Shown here: positions 11,488-23,662 of the stretch, piece after piece | Numbering within the stretch: position 1 is the stretch's first letter | How the letters are laid out: each line of letters opens with the position of its first letter | The notes under the pieces: generated by a model | The model's database searches: none | The model's input: only the letters and a program-made list of their open reading frames with translations | Told to the model about the DNA's origin: nothing | Origin: Paratrimastix pyriformis | Taxonomy: Eukaryota; Preaxostyla; Paratrimastigidae | Length of the DNA: 64,000 nt | Assembly: GCA_027972325.1 (NCBI GenBank) | Contig: JAPMOS010000015.1 | Span: 261,501-325,500, forward strand | Direction of reading: 5' to 3' | Translations under genes and position numbers: made by a program

Positions 11488-14207
11488 CCCAGGAGAGGGA
11501 GACGGACGTGATACCGAAGCTGCCCAGGTGCTTGCGAATCTTCTCGACGCCCCGCAGGCCGGTGAACTCGGGGATGGAGACCACCATGCCTTGCAGGTAC
11601 GAGATGGGGTCCAGCGAGGGGTCCATCTGCCCGGCACCATCACCACCACCACCACCAAACCGCCACAGATCGAGTGAGTGAGGGGGTGCCCGCGGGCGGT
11701 GGGTGTATTGGGGCATCGCATTGGGGCATCGCATTGGGGGCGGACCTCATCGACGTGGTGCTGACTGAAGCGGACGATGTTGAGCGAGCTGCGGCGCATC
11801 ATCTCACCGGCCGAGGCCTCGAGCTCGCCGGACATGATCTTCAGCAGGGTTGACTTGCCCGCCCCGTTGCGGCCCACGCAGGCCACCTTGGACCGGAGGC
11901 CCAGCTGGCAGGTGACGTGCTCGAGGACGGGCTTGCCGACCGTGTAGGCGAAGGAGACGTCGCGCATCTCGAGGAAGGGGCTCTTGATCTGGCTGATCAG
12001 GTCCGGGAAGCGGAAGGTGACGGCGTGCTCGTCGTCGGGCACCTTCTGGATGATCTCCATCTTGGCCAGGGTCTTCATGCGCGACTGGGCCATCTTGGCC
12101 TTCTTCTCGGACTTGGCCCGGTTGATGTCGATGAACTGCTGGATGTGCTTGATCTGCATCTGCTGGCTCTCGTAGGCCCGCTGGTCACGCTTGATCTGCT
12201 CCTCACGCTGGCCCACGAAGTAGTCGTAGTTGCCTGGCGGCCGTGCAGGGGCGGGGAAGGACGAGGGCAATGAGACACCAGGACAGGCAGACAGCACAGC
12301 CAGCCGGGGGCAGGGGCGGACGGGAGGGGAGCGGGATGAGGGCAGGGGCGGGGGGGGCGGGCGCGGACCGTGGTAGAACTGGAGCTTCTCGTTGTTGTAG
12401 TGGACGATGTCCGTGCAGACCCCGTTGAGGAAGTAGCGGTCGTGGGAGACCACGATGAGGCACTTCTGGTAGCGGCGCAGGTAGGACTCGAGCCACAGGG
12501 CCCCGTAGATGTCCAGATGGTTGGTGGGCTCATCCAGCAGCAGGAAGTTGGGCTCGCGGAAGAGCGCCCGGGCAAGCGAGATACGCATACGCCAGCCACC
12601 TGGCCAGGGCGGAGGGGGGCGGGGCCGTAGCCACATGGTGAGACCAGGGGCAGGGGTTGGGGGAGGCAAGTGCGGGTGGTGGGAGGGGGACAGGTCCGGA
12701 CCGGAGAAGCAGTTGCTGGGCATGTCCTGCTCCTCCTGGGAGAAGCCGAAGCCGGAGAGGATCATCCGGGCGCGGGCCTCCATCTGGTCGAGGGAGATCT
12801 CCTCCATGCGGGCGTACACGTCGGCCAGCATCTCGTGGGTGGGCTGCTCGGCAGCCTTGGGGGCGGCCGCCGCGGGCTCGGCCCCACCGCACCCCAGCAG
12901 GCCGGCCTCCTCGTCGTTGCAGAGGAGGCGCCGCTCGGCGTCGAGCAGGTTGGCGCGCTCCTTGTCGGCGCCCAGGACCCACTCGAGGGCCGAGGCCGGG
13001 TTGCCGGGCACCTCCTGCTCGATGTACAGGATGTCCGGGTTGCCGGCAAGCTGGAAGGCGCCCTTGGCCAGGTGCCGCAGCAGGGTCGACTTGCCCACAC
13101 CTGTCGCCGCCACCCCCACCCCACCCCACCCCATGGCCGCCCCACGCCATTGCCGCCCAGCGGGGGTCAGCCAGACGCCAGCCACTCCGACCTCCCCGAC
13201 ACTGCCACTGCAACCGCCACCGACACCGCAGCAACACGCCATCCTCCTGCTGGTGGGCGGGTCGCGGACCGTTGCGACCGATGATACCGTACTTGCGGGC
13301 CCGCTGGAAGTGGAACGAGGCGTTCGAGAGCAGCTGCCGGCCGCCGAAGGACAGGCTGAAGTCGGTCACACGAATTTCCTGTGGGCACCACCCGGAGAGG
13401 TGGTGGGTGGGGTTGGGGTTGGGAGAACACAGAAACGAGTGGTCAGTCGCATGGACGCGGAGTGGGGGGGGGGGGGGGGGAGGGGAGGGGGAGGAGGCAG
13501 ACATCGGGTGCACTGCAGTCTGCGCCAGGGGCCTTGAGAATGACGGCATCGCTCATCAGGTCGGGGTTGTATGGCCGGCGGCCCGTGTTGGTGCCCGGCT
13601 CGACGAACTTCTGGTCGCCCTCGTCAGGCTCCTGTGCCCCCCCGGTAGAACAGGCACAGGCAAGGACGGTTGAGAACAGAAATGCCAAAAACGTTGTGTG
13701 GCGTGGCTGTGCAGCGAGTGAAGGGGTGAAGGGTCCACCAACCTTCGAATCCTTCTTCTTCTTGTGAGGCTGCAGCATCGTCTTTTTCCCTGCATCCAGC
13801 GCCTTCTGAACTTGAGCCAGACGCTGGTCGGTGGTCTTGCGCTGAGAGGCAGAGATCTTCGCACGCTGCCGTTCGAGTTGCTCCTGAGCGGACGGGGAAG
13901 ACGAGGAGAACTGGACAAGGTGGTCGGCGATGCGCTGGCACAGGTCCCGAGACTCATCTTCGGTCGCGGTCAGACCCCAGGCTTGGAACGAGGGACCAAT
14001 GCTGGAAAACAGGGCCGAACCATTCTCGCCCAGTGGTTCACTGGCGCAGAAACCGCACAGGTAGGAAGTGAACAGATCATCAACGGCCCTCAGGCGTTCT
14101 CCAAACGAATCTTCCAACAAAGTGCGAACAGATTGCTCAATGTTGGCTTGAGAAGGTTGAGGAACGGCTGCCGTGGCCAGCGCGACAGCGGTGGAACCAG
14201 ACTCCAT
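11001..14207 (-). CDS. ABCF3: ABC-F ATPase, ABCF3/GCN20 type
   Basis: The start is ATG at 14207 (MESGSTAVALATAAVPQP) and the end is ILRQLHVQ with stop at 11001. The N-terminal 100 residues (RAVDDLFTSYLCGF, SIGPSFQAWG, DLCQRIADHL) resemble the GCN1-binding head of ABCF3/GCN20. ABC1 follows: VTDFSLSFGGRQLLSNASF, Walker A GRNG-intron-GVGKSTLL, then GWRMRISLARALF and Walker B NFLLLDEPTNHLD with the H-loop VVSHDRYFLN. A coiled linker (YFVGQREEQIKRDQ and on) leads to ABC2 with Walker A GRNGAGKSTLLK, signature LSGGERMRVALA, Walker B LVLLDEPTNHLD and H-loop SSHDQHLI. Two ABC cassettes without membrane segments define ABC-F. The family acts on ribosomes and in GCN1/GCN2 translational stress control. 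At least seven introns are present, one with a sense-strand G run (11454-11486). It is head-to-head with eIF3h, 58 bp between start codons. Confidence 0.93.
11454..11486 (-). repeat. Long G run (sense strand) in ABCF3 intron
   Basis: About 32 consecutive C on the plus strand, so a G run in the ABCF3 transcript, inside the intron between the two parts of ABC2. Most other long homopolymers in the window are C in the sense strand. Confidence 0.9.
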
Positions 14208-14265
14208 AAAGGTGGACTTGACCGTGTCGCTTCACTCCTTTCGAGTAAAAGAGTCTTCGTGCGGG
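14208..14265. promoter_or_regulatory. Bidirectional promoter, ABCF3 / EIF3H
   Basis: Only 58 bp separate the divergent start codons. GC is lower than in flanking exons and no clear TATA box is seen. Its promoter role is inferred from position only. Confidence 0.6.
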
Positions 14266-15946
14266 ATGACCGATCAGAAGCCGAAACTTTCTTTCCGCGC
14301 CAAGGTGCTGGGTGAGGTTGCGAAGGATCTGGCCCCCCCTCAGCCGGAAGAGCAGATTGAAGTCGTGGAGATTGATGCTCTGGTCTGCACTAGAGGCACA
14401 CGACCCCTTCTAAACCTCTCCACACTGACTTTGTCCCTTGTCCCACCTGATTCTCTTTCGGAAAATCCGACCAGGTGGTCATGAAAATCGTGAAGCATGC
14501 CACCGAACAGCTCCCCTCTGCCGCCAACGGGAATCTTTGTGGCCTTGACTTTGGGAAACGTCTCGAGGTTACCAATTGTTTCCCCTTCCTCAAGACCGGT
14601 CAGTGGCACCTCTTCACCAAAAAAAGTCCTCACCCAAACATCACCTAGCCTCTGATGAGAGCGATGAGAAGGTCAACGAGTACCAGGTGGAGATGATGAA
14701 GCATCTCCGGAAGGTAAATGTTGATCACAACGGTGTCGGGTGGTACCAATCCGTGATCAACGACAACCTCATCCCCACGCAATTCGATTTCCAAGATAAC
14801 CTGGGGAAGTCCATTGTTCTGATCTATGATCCTCTTCGGAGCAGCCAAGTCTGTGTGTGCCGGCTCGTCTTTTTCTCTGCTCACCCCAATCCCAATCCGG
14901 TGCCGGTATTGGCTTCCACCACCCCAGGGTCCTCTCTCCCTGAAGGCCTACCGCCTCACCCCCGAATTCCTCGCCCACTATCGCTCCCTCCGTGGCTCCT
15001 CTGTGACCGCCGAGAAGTCTGTTGAACCTTCTTCCCTCCTCGTGCCCGGATGCCAATACCACCCCCCCCCCCCCCCCCCCCCAGCCTGACCAAGGCCCGC
15101 CTCCGGCCCCAGGATGTCCTGGAGGAGATCCCCGTGGTGCTGAAGTCCTCGACGGGCCTGACGCCTGCCCTGCTGGCCGAGCTGCAGGACAAGCCCGAGC
15201 TGGACTGCGAGTTCGACCTGCTCGACCTGAACCCCGACGCGTTCTTCGAGAAGCACCTCGAGTTCCTCACCGAGTGCGTCGACGAGCTCTCCACCGAGCA
15301 GACCAAGGCCCACGCCTACCACCGCACCCTGGCCAAGTACCAGTCGCTGGTGGCCAACTTCTACGCTAAGAAGCGCCAGGAGGCCCGCGAGCAGGGCGAG
15401 ACCAACTTCCGCGAGGAGCAGGTGCCGCACCCCTTCAACAAGCCCCTCGAGCCCAACCTCCTGCCCTCCCTCACGGTCCGTCACCCCCCGCAACACCCGC
15501 CCCCGCCATCCCTCCCCCCTGTCGCGATGACGTCCTCCTCACTCCCCTGCCTCTTCTCTTTGGGTCCCGTGGCGCGGATGACACCAACAGCTCAGGACGC
15601 AGATCGCCCACTACGCCGAGGGCCTCAGCCGGGCCGCCTCGCAGCAGATGGGCCAGCTGTACATGCTGGGCGGCCTCCACAAGAACATCCACCAGGCCTC
15701 AGCCTCCACCTCGGCCTACCCGGCCCCCGCCAAGAAGATCGTCCGTGCCCCGTGCCCCGTGCCCCTCGCCCCTGCCCGCACACACACCGTTCGCCCGCTC
15801 ACGCCGCGCCCGGTTCCTCCCTGCAGGGCCCCTTCGGGGACGAGGAAGAGGACGACGCCGAGGAGGCCACCACCGCCCAGCGGGCCGTCCTCGACGGGGG
15901 CCCAGCCGTCATGGAGTCCCTTTTGCGGGCTGCCGTCCCCAAGTGA
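14266..15946 (+). CDS. EIF3H: Translation initiation factor eIF3 subunit h (MPN domain)
   Basis: Seven exons are fixed by reading frame: 14266-14382, 14475-14598, 14649-14848, 14928-15016, 15085-15475, 15603-15740, 15827-15946; 392 residues. The MPN region starts at VEIDALVVMKIVKHATEQL and continues with GLDFGKRLEVTNCFPF, EMMKHLRKVNVDHNGVGWYQS and LIYDPLRSSQGPLSLKAYRLTP. It lacks the JAMM zinc motif (NVDHNGVGWYQS replaces HxHx-type ligands), as expected for eIF3h. The C-terminal helical part includes EEIPVVLKSS, FEKHLEFLTECVDELSTEQ and MGQLYMLGGLHKN, and the tail is acidic (DEEEDDAEEA). Cytosolic subunit of eIF3. The six introns are 50-127 bp with donors GTCTG, GTCAG, GTCTG, GTCTG, GTCCG, GTCCG. 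Codon GC rises strongly from first to last exon. Confidence 0.97.
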
Positions 15947-16464
15947 GCCCACCCGCTCGGCTTGGGTCAACCCCGCCACGATCCCCCCGCCGTCTCCTTC
16001 CCTCCCGCCCGGACGCCCCTCCCTCCCTCCCCGATCCCCGCTTCTCATCGGCTGAGGGGCGGCCCGCGATCTCCCAACCCGCGGCCTGGGACCTCCTCCT
16101 GGGGGGAGCCGAGACATGCGGCGGCCGGGGGGAAGCCTCGTGATCTCGCGCCCCTCCCTCCTCTCTCTCTCTCCCCCGCGCGTCCACGGACCTGCTCCCG
16201 GCCAGGCCACCCGCCCCTCCGCCCCCCTCGCTCCCACCCATCCGGCCCCCTCTTTTTTATATTTGGGCACCATCCCCACCCGGTCCCCGTCGAATCGATG
16301 TCAAGTCGCACCGTCCGTCGCACGTTCCGTCTCCACTGGGCGCTGAAAGGGAAAATGCGTTCTCCCCTCCCCTCTTACGGGAACGGGACCCCGCCATGCC
16401 GCTGGCGGTCGCCTTCTCCCCCCCTTCGCACCTTCCCCTCCCCTCCGTCCCGGCCCGGCCCGGC
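15947..16464. other. Intergenic region between convergent genes
   Basis: About 520 bp between the eIF3h and RFC5 stop codons, C-rich on the plus strand with many CCTCCC stretches, presumably 3' UTRs. No coding signal. Confidence 0.6.
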
Positions 16465-16692
16465 CTACTGGGTCTGCTGGCCCTGGGCCTGGGCGGCCAT
16501 CTGGAGGACGCTGTGCCGGGCCCGCTGCATGACGGCCAGGATGCCCGCAAACTGGATCTTCTCCGAGAGCCCGTACGAGGCGTTGTACCTGCCCAGACAC
16601 CGAGGAGAGCGGGAGGGAGGGGAGGGGAGGGAGGGGTCAGTGGTGCCGTGGGGGGGTAGCGACCGGCTGGGAGAGCGCCTCCATCCCCCTGG

Positions 16693-16752
<60 letters not shown>

Positions 16753-18217
16753 CCGACGGACGCGATGGTGGAGAGCTGGTCGAGGACGTCGCACTTGACC
16801 ATGGGGGCCAGGTCGACGTGCAGCAGCCGGGCGTGGATCTCCGTCGCCACGTCCTGCAGGGCCAGCCCCTTGGCCGTCTTCAGCTCCCAGCACACTGGCC
16901 GCCCACCACCACCACACGAGAAAAGGAACACTCAGCCCCAGGGCAGGATGACCCCATCCCAGTTCCAGAGGGAGGCGGGGACAGGCGGACGGTGGAAGGC
17001 GCGGGTGAAGTCCTCGTTGAGCATCCACTCGAGGAGCCGGGTGATGTCCTCCGGGTGCGGCTTTCCCGTCGTCTGGTAGACCATGTCGGCCGTCACCTCC
17101 CCCCGCTCGCCCGACTGCAGGGCCGTCGACTGGACGCAGTGTGGTGGTGGGTGGGGCATGTCAGCGCTGATGGGGGGGGGGGGGGGGGGGGTGTCTGCGC
17201 CACCCTGAGGTTACAGCACGTGTGTGTGGTGGGGGCGGACCTGGAGGACGTTGAGGCACTTGCGCATATCGCCCTCGGCCAGCGAGACGATTGTGGAGAT
17301 GGCCTCGGGGGTGATGGCGATGCTGGCACACAGGCACAGACGGGCAAGGGGGGGCGCGAGTCGCCGGGGTGCAGAGACGGGGAGATGGGAATGGTGAACA
17401 CAACAATGGGACAGCCTCACCACCCCCGGGGCTGAGCCACACCCTCTCACCCCCACGGACTGCTCGGCCTGGGCGATCTGGTGCATGCGGCCCTCGACGG
17501 CCTTGTGGTCGAGGGGCCCAAAGCGGAACTTGGTGCACCGTGACTGCAGGGCGGGGATGATCTTGCCCACGTAGTTGCAGATCAGGCAGAACCGCGCGTT
17601 GTGCGAGCACTTCTCGATCACTGGTGGGGGGCGAAGAAGACCATGCGGCTGGAGAGTTGCTCCGGTGGGGGCAGCAGACCTCGCCTCAGCGCAAACTGGG
17701 CAGGGTGTGTCATTGCATCAGCCTCGTCCAGAATGACCAACTTGAACCCCTTGACCCCCAGTGCTCTGGTCGTGGCAAAGGTTTTCACCTGTTCCCGAAC
17801 GACATCGATACCGCGTTCATCGGAAGCATTCAGCTCCAGGACCATCGGACCAAACTTGTCGCCGTAAAGTTTCTTGGCGCATGCGAGAATGGTAGATGTC
17901 TTACCAGTACCAGGAGGTCCGTAGAGGAGAAGGTGGGGGAGGCGATTTTGGTCGATCAGCTTTGTGACTGCGCAAAGAAGATCACATAAAACGGTGGAAA
18001 AGATCTAGTACGGACTAGTTCCGATGATATCCTCGTGTGAAATGAGATCAGAGAGCTCTTTGGGACGGTATTTTTCAACGAATGGGAGAGTGGAGGAGCC
18101 TGAGGCAGGGGGGGGAGGGACAGTTTTTGGTGTACTTTTTGGAGGCTGCGGGGCGGGCGCCTGGTCCGCGGGAACGGGCTGAACGACAGGGGCTGGCTCG
18201 GGCTTTTCAATTTGCAT
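16465..18217 (-). CDS. RFC5: Replication factor C small subunit, RFC5 (yeast Rfc3) type
   Basis: The start is ATG at 18217 ([12 protein letters not shown]); exon 1 runs to 18016 and exon 2 begins at 17967, the frame proving a 48 bp intron with donor GTCCG. A Pro-rich leader of about 45 residues precedes [19 protein letters not shown]. Then come Walker [35 protein letters not shown], Walker [32 protein letters not shown] and sensor-type RFRFGPLD. The C-terminal collar contains [57 protein letters not shown] and a tail ending QAQGQQTQ. The DEAD box and sequence match RFC5 rather than RFC2/RFC4. It is a nuclear AAA+ clamp-loader subunit loading PCNA. A (GGCA)n tract sits in one intron. Head-to-head with the RING/B-box gene, 54 bp between starts. 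Confidence 0.95.
16686..16752. repeat. (GGCA)n tetranucleotide repeat
   Basis: About 16 perfect GGCA copies inside an RFC5 intron (CCTG in the sense strand). Confidence 0.95.
17172..17190. repeat. Homopolymer run in RFC5 intron
   Basis: About 18 G on the plus strand, hence a C run in the RFC5 sense strand. Confidence 0.85.
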
Positions 18218-18271
18218 CTTAGGTAATAGTACCTCTTGGGCGGATTCTCTGAACCAGCTCTGCGTTTCGAA
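18218..18271. promoter_or_regulatory. Bidirectional promoter, RFC5 / RING-B-box gene
   Basis: 54 bp between divergent ATGs, moderate GC. Promoter role inferred from position. Confidence 0.55.
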
Positions 18272-21200
18272 ATGCAAGAGCCCCCAGGACCTCTGGGGCA
18301 GCCCATCCGTTGCCCACAATGCTTCCAACTAAAAAATGCATTGACATTGCTCGATTGCAAGGCCGGAGATCATTTTATGTGTTCGGAGTGCCTACAGTCT
18401 CTGTACGCTGTCGAGTTGAGGATGATTCAAAGCAAGAGGAGCCTTGCTGGTCAAGAACCTCCGAAGGCTGTCACAATCAGATGTCCTGTTTGTCATGACG
18501 AGACCATCATCCCGGTCGAACTCGGCCCCACTGCTCTTCCCCCCCTTCAAAGAACCCCACCAGACGAATCCAGGACACCGTGCTTATTTTGTCAGTCTCC
18601 TAACACTGAGTACGCTTGCACGAAATGCCAAGGCGTCCTTTGCCAACATTGTCGTGATACCATTCACGCCAAAATCGCGGCGCATGCAGGTCAGTGTGGC
18701 GGTTGTCTCACCACAGCATCCCTTCGAACCCTTTTCTTTTTCGCACGGAAAGACTCCGTCACCTGGGGCGGCGCCCGCCAAAACACCGAGCTGTGTCCGC
18801 ACCACCAGCAGCCCCTCCGCCTGCTCTGCCAGGACTGTAACACCATCGTCTGCCCGTTCTGCCTCCTCCTCGGTCCGCCCAGCCACGGCACCCTCCGCCT
18901 CCCCCCCCCCCCCCCCCCCGCGCACGGTCTTATGGTATCTCACCCCGGTTGCTGAGCAGGTCCCCACGTCGACCCGGCCACGAAGCAGCCCCACCGGAAC
19001 GTCAACGTGATGGAGGCCACCCTGGGGGCGCGCCGAGAGGTCTGGTCGCTGTGTCAGCGGCTGGCCGCCCGAGAGAAGGAGGTGGCCGCCCTGGTGGGGA
19101 AGGTCGACTCGACCGGGGAGGAGCTGGCCAAGGTCCGTCTCCCTCGCCCCCACCCCGGAGCCCCATCATCACACACACACCGCCCCCCCTCCACAGAACG
19201 CGGTTGCCTGCCTGGAGGCCATCACGCATGACATCTCCCGGATGCAGGCCATGCTGGAGCGGCGCAAGCAGCAGCTGCTGGACCAGTGCCGGGTCGCCAG
19301 CATCGCCAAGGGGGAGGCCCTCCGCATCCAGGTTCGTTCGCCCCCCCCCCCCCCCCCCCCTCCCCGCCCCGGGCACGAGATGAGGCCAAGCAACGGACTT
19401 TCGCCTTGGAGCTCAGGCTCCGGCGGCAGCCACCACACAATGTCCCTGCCTGCTTCCTCGTGGCCCACGTGCCGGCATGGCGGCTCATCTCCTTGCTGGG
19501 GGGCGGGCGGGGGCGGGATGCGCAGGGGACGGGCCTGCGCGCGTATGCGGACCTGCTGCAGGCGGAGGTGGGCAACCTGGAGCGCCTCCTGGGCGAGGCC
19601 CCGCTCTCCGGTCCGCACCCACATCCCCACCCATCCCCACCCACCTATTCCCACCCATTCCCACTCATTCCCACTCATCCGCACCACGCACCCTCGCCGT
19701 TCGTTTTTTGTCGCGCCGCCTCGCAACGTCACGTCACGTCACGTCGTCCTGTCTGTGCTGCTGCGGGGTGGGTGTGGGGGCGTGTGGTCCGTGCCTGGGG
19801 GTGCCCTGCAGAGCCGACGGAGGGCCACCGGCTGGGCGAGCTCATGTCCACCCCGGCCGAGGCCATCCGGCTGCTCCGCTCGCGGGACCCCCTCGAGACC
19901 CGCGTCCAGGTCCGGGCCGCCTCCGCCCACCGCCCACCCCGCGCCTGAACCACTCGGGGCTGGCTGACGTGTGCTCCTCCGGGGGCTGTGGTGGCTCTCA
20001 CCCAGGCGCTTGTCGACCGGCCCATCCCGGCGATCCCCTGCGCGGACACCCTGGTCAAGTACACCTACCGGGGCGGGGGCCAGTTCGAGGCGGGCGTCAG
20101 CTCCCTGGGGACCATCCTCACCGGTCCGTCCATCCCCCCCCCCCCCCCCGAGGGGTTCAGTTAGCAGAGCTGGGCAGTACCACCTCCTCTTGCCGATCGG
20201 TTCGCTGACTGCCCCGTTCCGACCGCGGATGGCGCCTGTGGGGCAGACGGCGAGCTGGCCGCGGTGGGGCTGCTGAACTACGACCAGCTGCGGGACTTCT
20301 TCGCCCAGAGCCACCGGCTGCTGGTCGCCCAGCCGGCCGGGGGGTCCACGGCCACCCCCTTCACCTCGCCCTCGCCCAGCCCCTCGCCGGCCCCCTCGCC
20401 GGCCCTCTCGGTCCGCTCGGCGGCCTCGCCCCGGCCGGCGGTCACCCCCGAGCCGCCCCCCGTGGCCGCCCTGGAGCGGGACACCGAGCGGCGTCTGGTG
20501 GTGGACATGGTCTGCCTCAACGCCGCCGGCCAGCCGCTGGGGCCGAGCCAGTCGCTGGGGCTGCTCCACGAGTGGCGCCTGGGGGCCCTGCTCTTCGACC
20601 CGCCCCTTGAGGTCCGCCCAGCCACGGCACCCTCTGTCCCTCCCGCCGCCCCGCCCCCCTGCCCCGGTCCCGGGGGTGCTGACCGGGGGCTGACGCCGCG
20701 CCGGTCGGTCACGGGGACAGGACGGGCTTGCGGTTCGCCTGTCGCCCATGGTCTACACGGCCCGGACGGCCCTGCCCACGTCGGGCGGGGCCTCCTCCTC
20801 CCCCTCGGCGGCCTCGCACCGCTTCGGGAGCGGCGTCGGGGGCTCGGGGGCCGGCGGCTCGCTTCTCGAGCAGAGCCCCACCGCCGACGAGGAGGTGCTC
20901 TTCGGCTTCCGGGCGGTGGTCGAGGCCCGGGTGCCTGGCGTCTACCGGCTCGTCCAGGCCTCCCTGGTCAGGCACCGCGGGCCCCCGGGACACGTCAAGC
21001 CCACCGAGGAGCGCCGCACGGTACCCGTCGTGCCCTGCACCCGCCAGCTGGCCCTGGCCCGGCCCGGGGGCAGCCTGCTGTACCGGCACCCCGACCAGGA
21101 CCCGGCCAGCCCCGAGCCGCTCCTCTGGGCGCCCCCGCTCAACCCGGGGCTGCTGGGGCTGCGCCAGCGGCACCAGGCCTTCGTCGACCGGGCCGTCCGC

Positions 21201-22747
21201 GAGGGGCAGCTCGGGATGGAGGCCATCGCGCGGGGCGCCGAGTGGAAGGCCACCGTCTGGACGGAGCTCTTCTTCGAGTTCGAGGGCGCCGCCGTCCCGG
21301 TCCGCACCACCGCGCCACCCTCCACGTCCACTCCATCTCCTGTCCACTCCACCATTTCCCTGCCTGAACCCATCCCCGTCAGCCAGGCCGTCCCCTCGGC
21401 CCATGGGACGGCCCTGGTCCGGGACACCCGCACGGGCAAGTGCTACCTGTGCTCCTGGCTGCCACCCATCCTGCCCGCGACGGCCCCGCCCCTGGTGGTT
21501 CCCCCCACGCCCGCCTCCATCCCGCCCCCGCCGCCCCGCCCCGCTTCGGTGAGTCGCCCCGCCTGCAGCGGCCCCTGGCCACCTCGCTCGCCCACATGCA
21601 TCTGGGCCTGGCCCCGCCCCCCTCCCTGCCGGCCAGCCCGTCGCTCTCCTCGCTGGGGCTCCGGGCCGCCTCCCCGGCCCCGTCCTCAGCCTCCGCGGCC
21701 ACCCCCACGCCCCGCCCCTCGCCGGCCTCCCTGCCGGGGGCCTTCACCGAGCGGCCCTCGTGCTGGGTGGTGCTCGAGTACCCCTCGATGGAGGGCCTGC
21801 TGCTCGGCCAGCACCCGCCCCGGCCCGTGGTCCTCCAGCAGCCGCTGGCCGAGGGCTGCCACCCCGTGGCCCTGGGCGGCCACCTGTACTACACCACGGT
21901 CGTGGCTCGGTCCCCGGCCGAGCGGGCCGTCTTCTTGGTGAAGGCATCCCTGGCCGACGGCAGCGTCGTCCGGGAAGCCCTCCTGCCCCGGGTGGCCCCG
22001 GGCCAGTTGGCCCCGCCCGCCCCCATGGTCCTCGCGGCCGTCCACGCGGGTGCGGCCCCGCCCCGCTCCCGGCCGGGGACCCCCATCAGCCCCGCGGCCT
22101 CGCCCCAGCCCGACACCTCCATCGCCGCCTGGGTGGCCAGGTCTTCGCAAGCCCGCTCGCCCGCCGTCACCCCCGGGTCCCCGGTCCCCGAGGCCGCCGG
22201 TCCCCCGCTGGTGTCCAGCCAGGCCTGGCTGCCCCTGGGCGCGGAGGCCCTGCGTGGGGCGACGGTGCGGCTGATGGTCGATTCGGGGGACGTGCTGCAC
22301 ATCATGCACGGGGCCCGCGAGGACCCGGCCCTGACCCTGCTGGGGATGGTGGAGCCCCTGACCCTGGCCGCCCTGCAGAGCTGGCGCATCCCCGTGGCCC
22401 CGGCCCAGGTGGGCCTGGCCTTCATGGCCCACGGGGTGGTCTACATGGGCAGCACGGCGGCCAACCTTCCCCTCTGGGAGGCCAGCGCCACCGAGGGGGC
22501 CCGGGTGGGGGCTGTCGTCGACGGGGCCTTTGTCCTGGCCACGGAGAACCTGGTCCAGGCCCGGCTGGCCGACCTGGGCGCCTTGCCCGTGGCCGCCGTC
22601 CGTCCGGCCCGACCCGACTCGGGGGTCCCCCGGGGCGGGGCCGTCATCGCGCCCCACTTCTGCTGGGACTGGACCAAGAACACCCTCCTCAAGGCCACCC
22701 TCGACGCCAACCCGTGCCTCGTCTACGCTGAGGTGGTCCACAAGTGA
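18272..22747 (+). CDS. TRIM-like RING finger, tandem B-box, coiled-coil protein
   Basis: The chosen start is ATG 18272 (MQEPPGPLGQPIRCPQCF). RING: CPQC, DC, GDHFMCSEC and later RCPVCHDE (C3HC4-like, roughly residues 14-75). B-box 1: CLFC, CTKC, CQHCRDTIH. B-box 2 after an intron: CPHHQQPLRLLCQDC and CPFC, spacing C-x2-H-x7-C-x2-C-x4-C-x2-C. A coiled-coil follows (VWSLCQRLAAREKEVAALVG; AITHDISRMQAMLERRKQQ). This RING-B1-B2-coiled-coil order is the TRIM/RBCC architecture of E3 ubiquitin ligases. The C-terminal half (from about 20460) is long, Pro/Ser-rich and ends in a repetitive beta-rich region (HGVVYMGSTAANLPLW, VVDGAFVLATENLVQARL, CLVYAEVVHK) that I cannot assign. The stop is at 22747. The N-terminal exons are far less GC-rich than the C-terminal ones. 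Confidence 0.85.
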
Positions 22748-22802
22748 CACTCCTCCCTCCCTCCCTCCCTCCCGCCTTGCCTTGTCTTGCCTCTTTTCCA
22801 CG

Positions 22803-23066
22803 TCACCCTTTTGGGGATTTCTTATGGTGTGAGACATCTCCTGCTGCCAACCCCACCCCCTCTCCGTTCGCTTTGTAGCCCTTCCTTTTTTTTTCAGTGC
22901 GCTTCTTTATTGCGTCTATTCTCGCACCCCCGCATCCATCACGCTGTTCTTTTTGAGCGTAGCTCGCCTCGTGCAGAGTGTTTGCGGCCACCAAGATCCT
23001 CTTCTTCTGATGCTGTCTCAGGAACACCTTTGGGAAAGAGGACACGCGAAAGGCGAGTTTGTGCAT
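22803..23066 (-). CDS. Small basic hypothetical protein
   Basis: ORF from ATG 23066 to TGA 22803 (87 residues), beginning MHKLAFRVSSFPKVFLRQHQ and rich in Lys/Arg (KKRTEKKRKGYK). It lies in the otherwise empty 370 bp between the RING gene and ERH. Its start would be 57 bp from the ERH start, matching the head-to-head spacing elsewhere. An upstream in-frame extension without ATG is also open. No family recognised; it may be chance. Confidence 0.35.
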   Translation of the reverse strand: MHKLAFRVSSFPKVFLRQHQKKRILVAANTLHEASYAQKEQRDGCGGARIDAIKKRTEKKRKGYKANGEGVGLAAGDVSHHKKSPKG

Positions 23067-23123
23067 CGCATAAAAAGGCGAATTGTCAAAGAGATCCCGC
23101 GTCACAAGTGTGATTGAGTGGAA

Positions 23124-23616
23124 ATGCCTGTTCGATCAGCATCACCCTGGCAATCGCCAAAAGAACCGAAAGGTAAATTTCTCATGGAGGGCCAAGAAGT
23201 CGACCTTGAAAAGCACACAATCCTTCTTCTGCAACCTCAGGCCAGCAAGTCTACCCGGACATATCGCGATTATCCCACTGTTCATCGTTGCCTCTCTGAT
23301 GTCTGCTCCCTTTTTGAAGCACACCTCCGTGAGACCGCTCCTCCTGGGCCAATCACATACACATGCGCCCAATTGTTGGAGTACCTCGATAGGTCTGGAT
23401 CGGTCCATCAAGCGCCCATTCATTTTTTTGTTGTTTTTTTAGCTTCCGGGACTGCTGCTGCCTTGTCTATTCCGAGGCTACAAATTCCTACCTTCCTTTC
23501 AACCGTTCGTGGCTTCAGTCCCAGGTGGCCAACCACCTCCTCACCACCTCCCAGCGGGGCGCCGCTCAGCCTCAGCAGGTGCAGCCCCAGCAACAGCCGC
23601 AGCCCCAGCCCCAGCC

Positions 23617-23662
<46 letters not shown>

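Noticed and set aside
11335-13242. Single long ABCF3 reading frame
   Set aside because: It reads through several introns, shown by inserted poly-Gly and Pro stretches and breaks in the ABC motifs. The spliced model keeps the Walker and signature motifs intact.
16100-16400. Additional gene between eIF3h and RFC5
   Set aside because: Open frames here are C-rich low complexity without motifs, and both flanking stops are solid.
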